A program made the position numbers and the translations under genes. A model generated the notes under the pieces. The model ran no database searches. It had not been told where the DNA came from and saw only the letters and a list, made by a program, of their open reading frames with translations. From Lentisphaerota bacterium (GTDB lineage Bacteria > Verrucomicrobiota > Kiritimatiellia > JAAZAB01): a stretch of 64,000 nt of DNA. The DNA lies in assembly GCA_016188985.1 (NCBI GenBank), contig JACPGM010000006.1, positions 1-64,000 of the forward strand. Reading direction: 5' to 3'. This document shows, in pieces, positions 63,654-64,000 of this stretch (the stretch's first letter is position 1; each line of letters starts with the position of its first letter).

Positions 63654-64000
63654 AGCGCGATAGCCAAGAGACCAACGAGCGCGAGGTAGATGCTGAAGAA
63701 GCGCAGCGAATGCCGGCGGAAATACACCAGGCAGAAATGAATGGCCAGCAGGCTGACCACGAAACTCACGGCAAAGGCCGTCAGCAACTGGAGCGGCGCC
63801 ATGATGATGAGGCCCAGATCGAGGATGTCCCGGGCTTGAAATAAGATTGCCCCGGCGATTGCGGGAACGGCCATCAGGAAGGCGAAGCGCACGGCGCTCT
63901 CGCGCGTTTGCCCGGTAAGAATGCCGCCGGAGGTGGTCCACCCGGAGCGGGAGGCGCCGGGCAGCAGCGCCACGATTTGCATCAGGCCGATCAGCAGGGC
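63650..64000 (-). CDS. uppP: Undecaprenyl-diphosphatase, C-terminal part (5' end outside window)
   Basis: The frame is open to the window edge; the track's first Met is internal. 'LLIGLMQIVALLPGASRSGWTTSGGILTGQTRESAVRFAFLMAVPAIAGA' is the signature of UppP/BacA, with the P-G-x-S-R-S-G motif. The rest is helical and hydrophobic. UppP recycles the undecaprenyl carrier needed for peptidoglycan and for the polysaccharide locus. The stop codon lies in the REP-like repeat. Confidence 0.9.
   Translation of the reverse strand, partial: ALLIGLMQIVALLPGASRSGWTTSGGILTGQTRESAVRFAFLMAVPAIAGAILFQARDILDLGLIIMAPLQLLTAFAVSFVVSLLAIHFCLVYFRRHSLRFFSIYLALVGLLAIAL

Noticed and set aside
63379-63675. Programmed -1 frameshift in the transposase
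   Set aside because: The site is C CTT TTC, not a canonical slippery heptamer, and no downstream stimulator was seen; a missing T is simpler.

Overview
The window looks like a chromosomal segment of a GC-rich, Gram-negative, anaerobic bacterium, most likely of the PVC superphylum (Lentisphaerota/Kiritimatiellota-like). This is inferred from a heparinase II/III-type lyase next to a type I sulfatase, secreted proteins with FG-GAP-like repeats, class I methyltransferases with N-terminal Cys ribbons in a sugar-polymer locus, superoxide reductase plus flavodiiron protein, and intergenic spaces packed with palindromic repeats. No rRNA, tRNA or CRISPR array was recognised.

Layout. 0-23 kb is a surface polysaccharide locus: an HD-GYP-type protein, an outer-membrane export lipoprotein, a Wzc-like chain-length protein/BY-kinase, a Wzy/ligase-like membrane protein, a flippase, five or more glycosyltransferases (GT4, GT9, GT39-like), three SAM methyltransferases, a B12-radical SAM enzyme and one decayed GT39 gene. 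23-29.6 kb holds a possible HExxH metallopeptidase, a 1135-aa heparinase-like lyase and a sulfatase, suggesting degradation of sulfated glycans. 29.8-33.9 kb is an AT-rich island with one 1235-aa CsgG-like/propeller-like gene, bracketed by 74-bp direct repeats of the comM 3' end. 33.9-37.6 kb carries comM/yifB, a YgiT-type zinc finger, a flavodoxin, a DUF202 protein and a PHP phosphoesterase. 37.8-46.9 kb is a co-directional export cluster: membrane protein, two ABC-2 exporters, an outer-membrane-like barrel and a transglutaminase. 47-50.3 kb is an oxygen/ROS defence set (flavodoxin, FprA, desulfoferrodoxin). 50.3-54 kb is a secreted M4 metallopeptidase with FG-GAP repeats. 54-64 kb is mainly housekeeping: purM, UDP-glucuronate decarboxylase, FHA protein, gyrA, gyrB, trmB, a frameshifted REP-type transposase and the 3' part of uppP.

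The most unusual content is in the repeats. (1) Degenerate heptamer arrays (GTTCACN / GTAGACA) fill intergenic spaces of the capsule locus, occur in opposite orientations around GC-rich palindromes, and provide codons or stop codons of neighbouring genes. (2) GC-rich palindromic repeats that are intergenic elsewhere are in frame inside the N-terminus of the HD-GYP gene. (3) A MITE family with ends GTRACTRYTCA has 8-bp target duplications at three of four copies. (4) comM shows insertion scars at both ends: a 74-bp 3' duplication around the island and a duplicated start with a short leader ORF overlapping the comM start codon. All functions are inferred from reading the translations; no database search was run.
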